Of a DNA stretch of 64,000 nt, positions 8,715 through 17,160 are shown piece after piece; positions within the stretch are counted from its first letter, which is position 1; every line of letters begins with the position of its first letter. The position numbers and the translations under genes were made by a program. The DNA is from Fulvivirga sp. M361. GTDB lineage: Bacteria; Bacteroidota; Bacteroidia; Cytophagales; Cyclobacteriaceae. Under the pieces are notes generated by a model. The model searched no databases. It saw nothing but the letters and a program-made list of their open reading frames with translations, and had not been told where the DNA came from. The stretch lies in assembly GCF_007097395.1 (NCBI RefSeq), contig NZ_VKDC01000047.1, forward strand, positions 32,621 to 96,620, given 5' to 3'.

Positions 8715-9068
8715 TCAAATTTCCTCATCTGATTCTTCCACAGGTATTTCTTCCTGTTTCACATGCAGGATAAACTGTTTATCCAATGTAAACTCATAAA
8801 TAGCGGTAGAAGTGAGTTCTTGAGCCTTTCCGGATTGTTGAAGGATGAGTAACAGATGTTGTGCCACTATTGAAGTTTTGATATCATTTATCACCTTACC
8901 CTTAAAGGAACGTAGTGTGAAGGAATAGCCCCCTTTTTGCCTTGGATCAATATCCAGGAATTCATGTTTTGAAAGCGCATACTCCTGTGGCCCTTGAGCA
9001 GCGTCTAACATAAGTTTTAGAAGGACAGGGCGGTATTTATGCCATACAGGTGTATATTTTTCAATCAC
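8715..9068 (-). CDS. Conserved hypothetical cytoplasmic protein
   Basis: 117 residues, soluble, with no signal or membrane segment. The sequence (MIEKYTPVWHKYRPVLLKLML... with KHEFLDIDPRQKGGYSFTL and a very acidic tail EEIPVEESDEEI) has normal coding composition and a mixed alpha/beta pattern. It resembles a small orphan family of Bacteroidota, but no function is known to me. The neighbour on the same strand is the CsbD-like gene about 100 bases upstream. Confidence 0.65.
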   Translation of the reverse strand: MIEKYTPVWHKYRPVLLKLMLDAAQGPQEYALSKHEFLDIDPRQKGGYSFTLRSFKGKVINDIKTSIVAQHLLLILQQSGKAQELTSTAIYEFTLDKQFILHVKQEEIPVEESDEEI

Positions 9069-9169
9069 GTGTTCAAATTTTAAAATAAATCTTGATCTTT
9101 TTTCTAAAAGTACTCTTTTAGCCTTTTGAATAGGTTATTCTTACATTCAATATTTGAAAGGGCTGAAAA

Positions 9170-9355
9170 TCAGTAGCGTTGTAAGTCGGCAAAAACTAAC
9201 TCTAGTTGCGCCCTCGTCTTATCAAGTTTGGCAGCCAGTTTGTCCAGCATTGTTTCCCTGTCTTTATCTTCCAATGCGAAGTCTTCGTCATTAATTACTG
9301 GAAATATTCTTTTAAGCAATATTTTCTGCTCTCTCCAGCTTCTAACTATTTGCAT
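9170..9355 (-). CDS. CsbD-like small stress protein
   Basis: 61 residues from the ATG at 9355 (MQIVRSWREQKILLKRIFP...). The longer frame starting at 9412 adds a segment unlike the family. The pattern W-x-E-Q-K-x-x-L-K followed by an acidic turn (INDEDFALEDKDRETML) and a final helix (LAAKLDKTRAQLELVFADL) matches the Bacteroidota proteins annotated as general-stress CsbD family. These are short, charged, helical cytoplasmic proteins of unclear mechanism. No strong Shine-Dalgarno site is seen. Confidence 0.65.
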   Translation of the reverse strand: MQIVRSWREQKILLKRIFPVINDEDFALEDKDRETMLDKLAAKLDKTRAQLELVFADLQRY

Positions 9356-9513
9356 ATTTGAAGCTACGAATAAATAATGCTTTTTCGTCATGCTGTTGAA
9401 TAATAGTGTCATAATAGGACAAAATTGATACCTTCACGACACCTTTTAGTTATAGATGAAAGGTTCACCGGACCCGATAGGATCATAAAAATCCCATCAT
9501 TAACAGACAATTT

Positions 9514-10269
9514 ATGAATTTAAATCTGGCAGTACTTATAGATGGTGATAATATTCCATCATCTCATGTAAAGGAGATGATGGAAGAAATAGCGAAATAC
9601 GGTAATCCAACCATTAAGAGGATTTATGGCGATTGGACTAAACCTCATTTAACCAAATGGAAAAACCTATTGCTGGAAAATGCTATTACTCCCATTCAAC
9701 AATATGGGTACACTACTGGTAAAAATGCAACGGATTCGGCTATGATCATTGATGCCATGGATATACTGTATTCAGGTAAAGTCAGTGGTTTTTGCCTGGT
9801 TTCCAGTGATAGCGATTTTACAAGGTTAGCCACGCGTTTGAGAGAAGCAGGAATGCAGGTAATCGGTATAGGAGAAAGAAAGACGCCAAATCCATTTATA
9901 GTGGCTTGTGATAAATTTGTTTATATCGAGGTGTTGAAAAATCCATTGGATAAGAAGGAATCCGAAAGTGAAAAAAGACTCGGGAAAGAAGAGATAGATA
10001 AAATTACTGCAAAGGAAATTAAGCTCATTAAAACCTCCATCTCTGATCTGTCTGATGAAGAGGGTTGGGCATTTTTAGGAGATGTAGGAAGTTTAATACA
10101 AAAAAAACAACCCAATTTTGACTCACGGAATTACGGTTTTCAGAAATTAACTCCCCTGATCAAGTCTTTAGATGGTTTTGAAATAGAGCAACGGGAAGGT
10201 TCCAGTAGCCGAAACAAACTCATATTCGTTAAAAATAAAGAGAAACACTCCGGCAGGAGTAAAAAGTGA
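9514..10269 (+). CDS. NYN-domain protein with C-terminal OST-HTH/LOTUS domain
   Basis: 251 residues. The N-terminal NYN (PIN-like, LabA-type) domain shows the acidic active-site pattern: Asp10 and Asp12 in LIDGDNIPSS, the ATDSAMIIDAMD segment and SSDSDF. The C-terminal part (about 180-245, LGDVGSLIQKKQPNFDSRNYGFQKLTPLIKSLDGFEI) matches the OST-HTH/LOTUS fold, which binds RNA, notably G-rich or structured RNA. The combination suggests an RNA-directed nuclease or RNA-binding regulator in the cytoplasm. It is a single-gene unit; the target is unknown. Confidence 0.88.
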   Translation: MNLNLAVLIDGDNIPSSHVKEMMEEIAKYGNPTIKRIYGDWTKPHLTKWKNLLLENAITPIQQYGYTTGKNATDSAMIIDAMDILYSGKVSGFCLVSSDSDFTRLATRLREAGMQVIGIGERKTPNPFIVACDKFVYIEVLKNPLDKKESESEKRLGKEEIDKITAKEIKLIKTSISDLSDEEGWAFLGDVGSLIQKKQPNFDSRNYGFQKLTPLIKSLDGFEIEQREGSSSRNKLIFVKNKEKHSGRSKK

Positions 10270-10430
10270 TATTCATTCAGTTCGTTTTCTTCATTATCAA
10301 GGCTGGTTCTATCATTAGGCCTGAAAATCATTAGGTAATGCCGCGGTAAGCAAGCCTTTCCCCGGAAATTAAAATTGTAGTCACCACCGAAAAGAGATCA
10401 AAATGAATTTTCTATGACATCCTAAGTGAG

Positions 10431-11252
10431 TCATACTGATGTTTTATACACCGGACTCACCCACTTCTCCGGACCGTCATACTTACTGGCACTGGCCCAT
10501 CTTATACCGCGTTTAATAAGCTTTATAGCTTCAGGTACTTCTGTGACATGACTCAAATTATGCCCTAACGATGTATAGAAAATGCGTCCCTTACCATACA
10601 TCTTTTTCCAGCAGACAGGCATCGTACACCCTTCTATCCAGTCGTCATGCTGTGCATCGAATTGTGTGGTAGCGAGCACTTTAACATTGGGGTCTACATG
10701 CATATAGTATTGTTCACTGGTCATGTCAAAATCCTTCAGGTCATGCGTAATGGTATCGTCATTATCAATGATATTTACTGTATAGTCAATAATACCTCCG
10801 GGATGAGCTACCCACTGACCTCCCGTCATGTATTGATAGTTTACATTTTGCCGGAACGCATCACACATGCCACCATGCCAGCCTGCCATTCCGGCCCCCT
10901 GCTTCACGGCTTTTAACAGGCCTTTTTCCTGCTCTTCGTTGATCGTCGACATGGTGTGAGTCTGAACAATCAGGTCTATATCTTTCATCAATACTTCGTC
11001 CGAATAGGGGGTAAGGTTATCAAAAACGTGCACTGTGGCGCCTTCTTCTTTCATCCAGGGCACCAGGTAATCACGGAATTTTTCCGGCTCATGTCCTTTC
11101 CAACCGCCATATATGAACAAGACCTTACGACCTTTTAACTCAGGTAGTGGCTTAACTTCTGTTGAATGTGTTTGGGCCAAACTTGCATTTAACCATGGGG
11201 TAGTGGCCAGTAAAAGGCCTGATTTGCGTAGGAACGATCTTCTTGATTTCAT
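10431..11252 (-). CDS. ThuA-like domain protein, exported
   Basis: 273 residues from the ATG at 11252. The sequence SRRSFLRKSGLLLATTPW right after this start fits a twin-arginine signal, so the longer frame from 11297 was rejected. The body (KVLFIYGGWKGHEPEKFRDYLVPW..., DLIVQTHTMS, AGWHGG) is a class-I-glutamine-amidotransferase-like fold of the ThuA family, linked in other bacteria to trehalose or other sugar use. His/Gly motifs GWHGGMCDAF and TSLGHNLSH are conserved in the family. It is transcribed divergently from the coiled-coil lipoprotein gene. The sugar substrate is unknown. Confidence 0.85.
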   Translation of the reverse strand: MKSRRSFLRKSGLLLATTPWLNASLAQTHSTEVKPLPELKGRKVLFIYGGWKGHEPEKFRDYLVPWMKEEGATVHVFDNLTPYSDEVLMKDIDLIVQTHTMSTINEEQEKGLLKAVKQGAGMAGWHGGMCDAFRQNVNYQYMTGGQWVAHPGGIIDYTVNIIDNDDTITHDLKDFDMTSEQYYMHVDPNVKVLATTQFDAQHDDWIEGCTMPVCWKKMYGKGRIFYTSLGHNLSHVTEVPEAIKLIKRGIRWASASKYDGPEKWVSPVYKTSV

Positions 11253-11469
11253 ATTGACAGTGTTTTGGGCATAGATTGGCAAACTATGGCTTATCATGAT
11301 TAAATGTAAAGGGTTTTAAAAATACGATTATATATATTCAATTGGAATAGGTGTGCTGTTTACGTGCCATGCTGTTTATTATCAGGTTTTCCGGATAAAG
11401 CCCGGGTTAAAAAAATGTTACACCTTGTCATTTGTATTCAAACTTTTTAATCCATCATATAGCGGCATG

Positions 11470-11492
11470 ATTTGTGGAATTCCTCCACAAAT
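11470..11492. promoter_or_regulatory. Candidate operator, perfect 9-bp inverted repeat
   Basis: ATTTGTGGA and TCCACAAAT are perfect inverted copies separated by five bases. The site lies in the 346-bp divergent gap between the ThuA-like gene and the coiled-coil lipoprotein gene, 106 bases before the start of the latter. Apart from this site I see nothing in that gap. The dyad spacing fits a dimeric regulator, but it could also be an RNA hairpin. Confidence 0.4.
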
Positions 11493-11598
11493 TGGGGATG
11501 TATTCATTTATAATCAGTATGATTTTCATTAAATACATCACCTCTGCGCTTATGGCACGGCAATGGATACTATTTGGTAACATCAAATAGGAAATCAT

Positions 11599-12501
11599 AT
11601 GAAACTGTTAAAAAAATACGGTCTTGTGTTGATGTTGGCACCCATAGTTTTGGCTTGTAATCAAAAAGAGATGAAAACGCTCTCCAGTGAGAATAAGGAG
11701 CTGGATTCAGCAAATCACCAGTTGGAAAGTGAGTTGGAAACCTATATGCGGACGTTCAATGAAATAGAAAGTAACCTGGCTGAAATAAAAGAACGGGAAA
11801 GCGCCATAGCGCTAAAAACACAGGATAATGTAGAATACGAAGGTGATGCTAAACAGGTGATAGTGGACGATATTAAGGCCATTAATGCATTACTGGTCGA
11901 GAATCACGAAAAAATGGCACAACTTCAGTCTACGCTCAATACTACCAATGGTGAATTTAAAAAGATGGTAGGGCGCTTGAACCAAAAGGTCAAAGAAAAA
12001 GACCAGGAGGTGGTTCTTTTGAAAGAAGAGCTTACAGCGCTTAACCTTGAAAAGGAAAGCCTTACCGAAAGTGTAGCAGAATTGAACGGTTCGGTGGAAA
12101 CGCTGGAGGGTAGGACTATGGTTCAGGACTCTGTTATTTCTGCTCAAACACAAATGATACAAGATCAATACAATGGTCTTACTACGGCTTTTGTAGCGAT
12201 AGGCACCTATAAAGACCTGGAAGAAAAGCAGGTATTGCAGAAGGAAGGGGGCTTGCTGGGATTAGGAAGGACTGAAAAACTGAATGAGGATCCTGATTTA
12301 GCTGCTTTTACTCGTATTAATATTGATAATGAGTTGCAAATCGATGTACAAGGTAATAAGGCAGAACTTGTCACTAATCATCCGAAAGGGTCTTACAAGT
12401 TTGAGATGAATGAGACAGAAGACATTGAAAAGCTGGTAATTTTAGACAAAGATGATTTTTGGAGATCATCAAAAATGCTGGTGGTGATGGTGAATGAGTA
12501 A
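11599..12501 (+). CDS. Coiled-coil lipoprotein, Cbp1-like
   Basis: 300 residues. A lipoprotein signal ends in VLAC (Cys20). A long heptad-rich coiled coil covers roughly residues 25-175 (SSENKELDSANHQLESELE and so on). The C-terminal domain contains a conserved-looking segment GTYKDLEEKQVLQKEGGLLGLGR, which recalls Bacteroidota proteins annotated as Cbp1-family adhesin-like lipoproteins. AGGAAATC just before the ATG may serve as a ribosome site. A strong terminator follows, so it is its own transcription unit. Its role is unknown; it is probably periplasmic or surface-anchored. Confidence 0.8.
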   Translation: MKLLKKYGLVLMLAPIVLACNQKEMKTLSSENKELDSANHQLESELETYMRTFNEIESNLAEIKERESAIALKTQDNVEYEGDAKQVIVDDIKAINALLVENHEKMAQLQSTLNTTNGEFKKMVGRLNQKVKEKDQEVVLLKEELTALNLEKESLTESVAELNGSVETLEGRTMVQDSVISAQTQMIQDQYNGLTTAFVAIGTYKDLEEKQVLQKEGGLLGLGRTEKLNEDPDLAAFTRINIDNELQIDVQGNKAELVTNHPKGSYKFEMNETEDIEKLVILDKDDFWRSSKMLVVMVNE

Positions 12502-12524
12502 GAAAAAAGTAAAACATACATCAA

Positions 12525-12560
12525 ATACCGGCCCGTATGAACGGGTCGGTATATTTTTTT
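12525..12560 (+). terminator. Rho-independent terminator
   Basis: A 12-bp stem (12525-12536 with 12541-12552, one G-T pair, ATGA loop) is followed by a run of T. It follows the coiled-coil lipoprotein gene by 23 bases. The rest of the gap to 12852 shows no gene. Confidence 0.88.
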
Positions 12561-12852
12561 ACGGGCCAATGAAAGTGAATGTCATCAGGTCAGGGTTTTA
12601 ATAACATAACTATTCTATTGCCGTTGTATTTTTTGTTGTCCTCTTTAACGGCGAGTTACACATTTAGTGCATTGTACCTGGATGATAATCAATGAGATTT
12701 CATCCCAGATTTGTTATGAATAAACAATGTTAAATCGCAAAAGAAGGCGAATATTGTGATGCGGACACATTTGCGCCTCAAGTAATGGTTTTTGGCGTAC
12801 ATTTTGCTAATAACGGACATAATCAGTGATCACTAAAATCAAATCTACCATT

Positions 12853-13329
12853 ATGAAAAACATACCTTGGAATTATTTAGTATTCATTTTTTTATTTGGA
12901 GTAGCGGTTGGCTGCAAGAGTAAAAAAAAGGTAGCCGATATTACCACACCTCAGGAATCTGCCCCATCGGAGGTTGTGGAAAAAACACCTGAGAAGGAAT
13001 ACCCTGATCATGATGAAAACATTAAAACGGTTGAAAAAGAAGTAACCACTGAGCGTAAGTTAACGGAATATTTAACCGCTATTTCCACTGCCCCTAGTAC
13101 TACCTCTGCCAACAAAACCATTGGTGAAACTCTTAATATGTTTTCGTCACCCGATGCACTGGTATTGATCATCATCAGCGAGTCGGATGGTATTAAAGAC
13201 TATGACCGGCCTACTACCATCCAAAAGTATCTGAACTATCTCAAAGATCAGAAAAAAGAGATGGACGAGGTGCACAGTATTAAAAAAGATGCTAATGGTA
13301 AAATAACCGAGCTTGAACTAAAGAAATAA
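12853..13329 (+). CDS. Lipoprotein, first gene of an extracytoplasmic operon
   Basis: 158 residues from the ATG at 12853. The signal (MKNIPWNYLVFIFLFGVAVGC) has a VAVGC lipobox; the start at 12826 would put extra residues before it and was rejected. The mature protein begins KSKKK, then an acidic low-complexity linker, then a small domain with TIGETLNMFSSPDALVLIIISESDGIKDYDRPTTIQKYL. This part recalls a conserved but unnamed Bacteroidota domain. It precedes three secreted-protein genes with gaps of 19, 4 and -11 bases. Confidence 0.75.
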   Translation: MKNIPWNYLVFIFLFGVAVGCKSKKKVADITTPQESAPSEVVEKTPEKEYPDHDENIKTVEKEVTTERKLTEYLTAISTAPSTTSANKTIGETLNMFSSPDALVLIIISESDGIKDYDRPTTIQKYLNYLKDQKKEMDEVHSIKKDANGKITELELKK

Positions 13330-13348
13330 CGCACTAAATAACACTATC

Positions 13349-13918
13349 ATGAGAGTATTGAAATACGGTATTATGCTGACGTTTTTTGCCCTGACATCTG
13401 CGGCCATGGCACAAGAGATCAGTCCCGAAAGAAAACAAGCTATAGATTCACTGGCGTTGGAGAAAGTTCGCGACCTGAGTAAATACATCAGCATCATAGG
13501 CGATAAAGAAACACCATTCTCAGAAGCCCAACGCGTGATGGATCGTGCAGAAGAGTTGTTTGCACCTGACAGTGAGATGGGTGTGTCATCTCTTTCAAGA
13601 GACGAAATAAATTACTACAAAGTCCGTGAGTATTTTGAACGGCTAATAGCTTTGAATTATGATAAAGTAAATATCAAGTGGTATGATATTCACTACATCA
13701 GCGACCTGGAAAGACAGCCGGATGGCAAGTACGTCGGGGTAGTGACTGTTTACCAACGCTTTGAGGGATCATCGGATGATGAGCTCACTTACAAGGACAC
13801 CACCAAAAAGGACATTACCATTTATGTGGAGAGAAAAAAGACACAGATACAAGGTCGAACCATTGCTTTTTGGGATGTATTGTTAGGCGATATTCGTGTA
13901 ACGGAGACATCCGCATAA
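13349..13918 (+). CDS. Secreted protein, unknown, paralogous to the N-terminal domain of the LRR protein
   Basis: 189 residues with a signal peptide cleaved after MAQ (about residue 22). The mature domain has the order: a helix with DKETPFSEAQRVMDRAEELF, then VREYFERLIALNYDKVNIKWYDI and a beta-rich end (GKYVGVVTVYQRFEG, DITIYVERKK). By eye this matches the N-terminal domain of the LRR protein two genes downstream (ARDKEVIVSQSFKKIF, VTAYLKDIDFFF, LFFKITASRRL). This domain seems to be a recurring module of Bacteroidota exported proteins. Function unknown. Confidence 0.75.
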   Translation: MRVLKYGIMLTFFALTSAAMAQEISPERKQAIDSLALEKVRDLSKYISIIGDKETPFSEAQRVMDRAEELFAPDSEMGVSSLSRDEINYYKVREYFERLIALNYDKVNIKWYDIHYISDLERQPDGKYVGVVTVYQRFEGSSDDELTYKDTTKKDITIYVERKKTQIQGRTIAFWDVLLGDIRVTETSA

Positions 13919-13922
13919 CCAG

Positions 13923-14750
13923 ATGCAGAAATTCATCGTATTCGTTTTCCTTCTGGGTACTTTCAGTTTCCGGGTCAGTGCACAGCTAGTCACTGACCTG
14001 GAAGATGAGTCAAAGTTATATGCACAAACCAAGCAGGTAGGGCAGTTTTTCAGAAGGTTCAACGGGGAAGAAGATGAAAACGGAGACAGGTACTATCCGA
14101 AAGATAAAAAGTACAGAAGCCAGAAGCTGAGGAAATCTTATCTGGGCCTTTTATTTGACAGGGAAAATACCTCTATCAAAAATGAGCTGAAGGTGGCTTT
14201 TGCTAAAGAAATGCTGGATAAAGATCAGCCCCGGTACCTGGATTTTCATGGAGGTCAATGGTATGCAGAGGTGAATGCGTTATTCAGGAATAGTGGGAAA
14301 AAAGAGATTTTTACCCTATTTATGAAATTGGAAAAAGACCGCCTTGGGTCAAAATGGGTCATTGAAGGGGTAGCTGGGGAGCGTTATGACAGGCATTTTG
14401 AAAAAGCTGAAAAGGGAAGTAAGCAATTTCTACACCCCATGAGTCATGAGTTGTCCTTCATGAATTTGCGTAAGGCCTTTGATGAGCCTGATAGTATTTC
14501 AGAGTATACCACATCCACATTTGAGCCGGATTATCTGACCTTGTTTATTTATGAATTGGAACTGGGCAAAATGAAGTTTGAGACTGTACAACATGTGAAA
14601 TTTCATTTCTTTCAATTGGATAACTGGTATTTTGAACTGTCGAATTTTAATCGCCCGGGATACAATACCGGCTGGTTGATATCAAATTTGGTACAAGTGA
14701 ATGAAGAGACCTCTGAAAGGCTAAAAAAACACCTGTTTTATGAGCAATAA
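13923..14750 (+). CDS. Conserved secreted protein of unknown function
   Basis: 275 residues with a signal peptide cleaved after VSAQ (about residue 21). Recognisable conserved phrases are GQFFRRFNGEEDENG, YLDFHGGQWYAEV and FLHPMSHELSFMNLRKAF, which I recall from a widespread unnamed Bacteroidota family. The 3' end overlaps the next gene by 11 bases (ATGAGCAATAA), which indicates translational coupling with the LRR protein. Confidence 0.78.
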   Translation: MQKFIVFVFLLGTFSFRVSAQLVTDLEDESKLYAQTKQVGQFFRRFNGEEDENGDRYYPKDKKYRSQKLRKSYLGLLFDRENTSIKNELKVAFAKEMLDKDQPRYLDFHGGQWYAEVNALFRNSGKKEIFTLFMKLEKDRLGSKWVIEGVAGERYDRHFEKAEKGSKQFLHPMSHELSFMNLRKAFDEPDSISEYTTSTFEPDYLTLFIYELELGKMKFETVQHVKFHFFQLDNWYFELSNFNRPGYNTGWLISNLVQVNEETSERLKKHLFYEQ

Positions 14751-17160
14751 GATCATATCCTTTTGTTGTTGGCTAAGTCTCATTCCATGGGTGGCATTTG
14801 CTCAACCCACTGAAGATGAAATAGCTACTTATGAAGGGGAGGCCAGGGAGATGGTGGGTTTTCTGGGATACATGATGAATACCATGGGAAACCCGAATAC
14901 TTCTGCGCGTGATAAAGAAGTAATTGTTTCGCAAAGTTTCAAAAAAATATTCAGAGATGGTGAAGTTCAGATCCAGGATGATCTGGATGAAGCGCGTAAT
15001 GTTATCACCAATAAAGACGTTACGGCTTACTTAAAGGACATCGACTTTTTTTTCAGATCGGCCAATTTTGAAATTAACGTAGAGGACATTCAAAATGAAA
15101 CGACCACGGAAGGAGGTTTGTTTTTCAAGATAACTGCCAGCAGGAGATTATCTGCCATTAGCATCAATGGAGATTCCGTTAATAACACGCAACCCCGTTT
15201 CATTGAGATCAACGTAGATCCTGAAAATAAGGAATTAAAAATAGTGAGCATGTATACACGTGCTTATGACAGGACCAAATATCTGACCACCTGGTGGAAG
15301 GAGCTTTCATACGAGTGGCGCTCTCTTTTTAAAAAGGAGTTAAACCTGATATCAGATAGTCTGACGCCTTCACAAATCAATAAAGTTGTGGGTATAGCAT
15401 CCCTGGATCTTTCGGGGAACAGATACATAAACTCCATAGCGCCATTAAGTGAGTTGACAGATTTAAAAAACCTCAACCTTCAGGGCACTAATATTAAAGA
15501 CCTTTCTCCGTTACGAAACCTGAACCACCTTACGCACTTGAATGCATCAGGTACCCGGGTAACATTGCTGGAACCTTTGAAATATGCCGGCCGTTTGCGT
15601 GAACTTAACCTGAAAAATACTCAAATAGATACTTTAAGGGCATTGGCCAGGTTAAGCCAACTGGAATATCTGGATATTAGCCGTAGTGCTGTAAATTCCT
15701 TGCAAGACCTCTCCGAACTGACCAAATTGAACCGATTGGATATATCCGGTACGAGGGTGAATGACCTGACCGGTGTGGGACGTATGGCGGATTTGAAAGA
15801 GTTCAGAATAAATTCAACTACCGTGGCGGAGTTGGGCCCATTGGCAGGCTTGCAACAACTTACTGCACTGCATATGGATTCCACCCTCGTAAACGATCTA
15901 ACCCCTTTGAAAGAGTCGAAGGCGCTGGAGATCCTGAGCATCAATAGTTGCAACGTTACCAGCCTTGATCCTCTGAATGGACTTGAGGCATTACGAAAGA
16001 TCTATTGTGACCGTACCGGTATTAATCATCAAATGGCAAAGAGCTTCATGGATGCCCATAATGGAGTGATTGTGGTGTATGATTCTGAAGACCTGTTGAC
16101 ATGGTGGTCTGCCCTTCCTGAAGTTTGGCAATCTATATTCAATGCGTCCACAGGCATAAACACTTCTCCCTCAAAAGAGGAGCTGGCTAAAGTGGTGTTT
16201 ATAGACTCTTTGAACATATCCGGACGAAAAGTATTTTCCCTTGATCCGATTATTAACCTGGACAAATTACGTTACCTCAATGCCAGTAATACCTCCGTAT
16301 CACGCCTTGAACCTCTTACACAACTGAGTGAACTGACTTACCTGGACCTGAGTAGTACGGATGTTGAAAGCGTAGATGACCTGGCACGTCTTGATGGCTT
16401 GGAAACCTTGATCATTCAGGATACTTATGTAGATAATTTACAGTCACTGCATGCTTTGGCTAAACTGACATTCCTGGATTTGAACGATACCCAAATTTCA
16501 GAAGAGGATATCATTGATTACCTGGAGACTCATTCGAAAAGCCTTGTGCTGTATAAAACAGAACATCTCACAGGGTGGTGGCAAGGATTGAACAGTTTGT
16601 GGAAAAGTGTACTTGGTACGGCTATTAGTGCTATTGACTCACCCTCGGCGATTGAACTTCATCAGGCAGCGCAAGTGAAAAGCCTTGAATTTGAAAATGT
16701 AGCGGTACAGGACCTTAGTCCTTTGCAAGAGCTTATGCTTCTGAAAGACCTGGCCTTGTCAGGTACACGAGTGACGTCCCTGTCCCCTCTAAACACGCTG
16801 GATAAATTAAGGCGATTAAAAGTAAATAAGACCCCGATAGTGGACCTAAGTCCAATTGCTGATCTTAAATTAACTGATCTGGATGTATCAAATACAGGGG
16901 TAGTAACCCTGGAACCATTACAGGATATGATCAGTCTCAATGCTATTAATTGTTCGGGTACTCCTTTAAAACGTCTGAGAGGGCTTGAAAACCTGTCAGA
17001 TCTCCAGTCGTTGGATTGTTCAAATACTGCAGTTAAAAAGCTGGATGAGGTAAAATACTTAAACCTTAAGGCCCTTTCCTGCTTTAATACTAAGATCTCA
17101 GATAGCCGGTTAGATAGTTACAGGGAGGAAAACCCTGATTGTAAAATCACTTTTTACTGA
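14740..17160 (+). CDS. Secreted leucine-rich-repeat protein
   Basis: 806 residues with a signal peptide (cleavage near FAQP, about residue 22). Residues about 25-180 form the exported domain shared with the gene at 13349. Three blocks of internalin-type LRRs follow, with pattern L-x-x-L-x-L-s-x-T-x-v-x-d-L-x-P-L. Each block is introduced by a tryptophan-rich linker: TTWWKELSYEWRSLF (bases about 15286-15330), TWWSALPEVWQSIF (about 16099-16140) and GWWQGLNSLWKSVL (about 16571-16615). LRRs usually bind proteins or glycans, so this is probably a periplasmic or surface binding protein working with the three co-transcribed exported proteins. No T9SS sorting domain is present. The stop codon abuts that of the convergent next gene in a TGATCA palindrome. 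Confidence 0.88.
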   Translation: MSNKIISFCCWLSLIPWVAFAQPTEDEIATYEGEAREMVGFLGYMMNTMGNPNTSARDKEVIVSQSFKKIFRDGEVQIQDDLDEARNVITNKDVTAYLKDIDFFFRSANFEINVEDIQNETTTEGGLFFKITASRRLSAISINGDSVNNTQPRFIEINVDPENKELKIVSMYTRAYDRTKYLTTWWKELSYEWRSLFKKELNLISDSLTPSQINKVVGIASLDLSGNRYINSIAPLSELTDLKNLNLQGTNIKDLSPLRNLNHLTHLNASGTRVTLLEPLKYAGRLRELNLKNTQIDTLRALARLSQLEYLDISRSAVNSLQDLSELTKLNRLDISGTRVNDLTGVGRMADLKEFRINSTTVAELGPLAGLQQLTALHMDSTLVNDLTPLKESKALEILSINSCNVTSLDPLNGLEALRKIYCDRTGINHQMAKSFMDAHNGVIVVYDSEDLLTWWSALPEVWQSIFNASTGINTSPSKEELAKVVFIDSLNISGRKVFSLDPIINLDKLRYLNASNTSVSRLEPLTQLSELTYLDLSSTDVESVDDLARLDGLETLIIQDTYVDNLQSLHALAKLTFLDLNDTQISEEDIIDYLETHSKSLVLYKTEHLTGWWQGLNSLWKSVLGTAISAIDSPSAIELHQAAQVKSLEFENVAVQDLSPLQELMLLKDLALSGTRVTSLSPLNTLDKLRRLKVNKTPIVDLSPIADLKLTDLDVSNTGVVTLEPLQDMISLNAINCSGTPLKRLRGLENLSDLQSLDCSNTAVKKLDEVKYLNLKALSCFNTKISDSRLDSYREENPDCKITFY

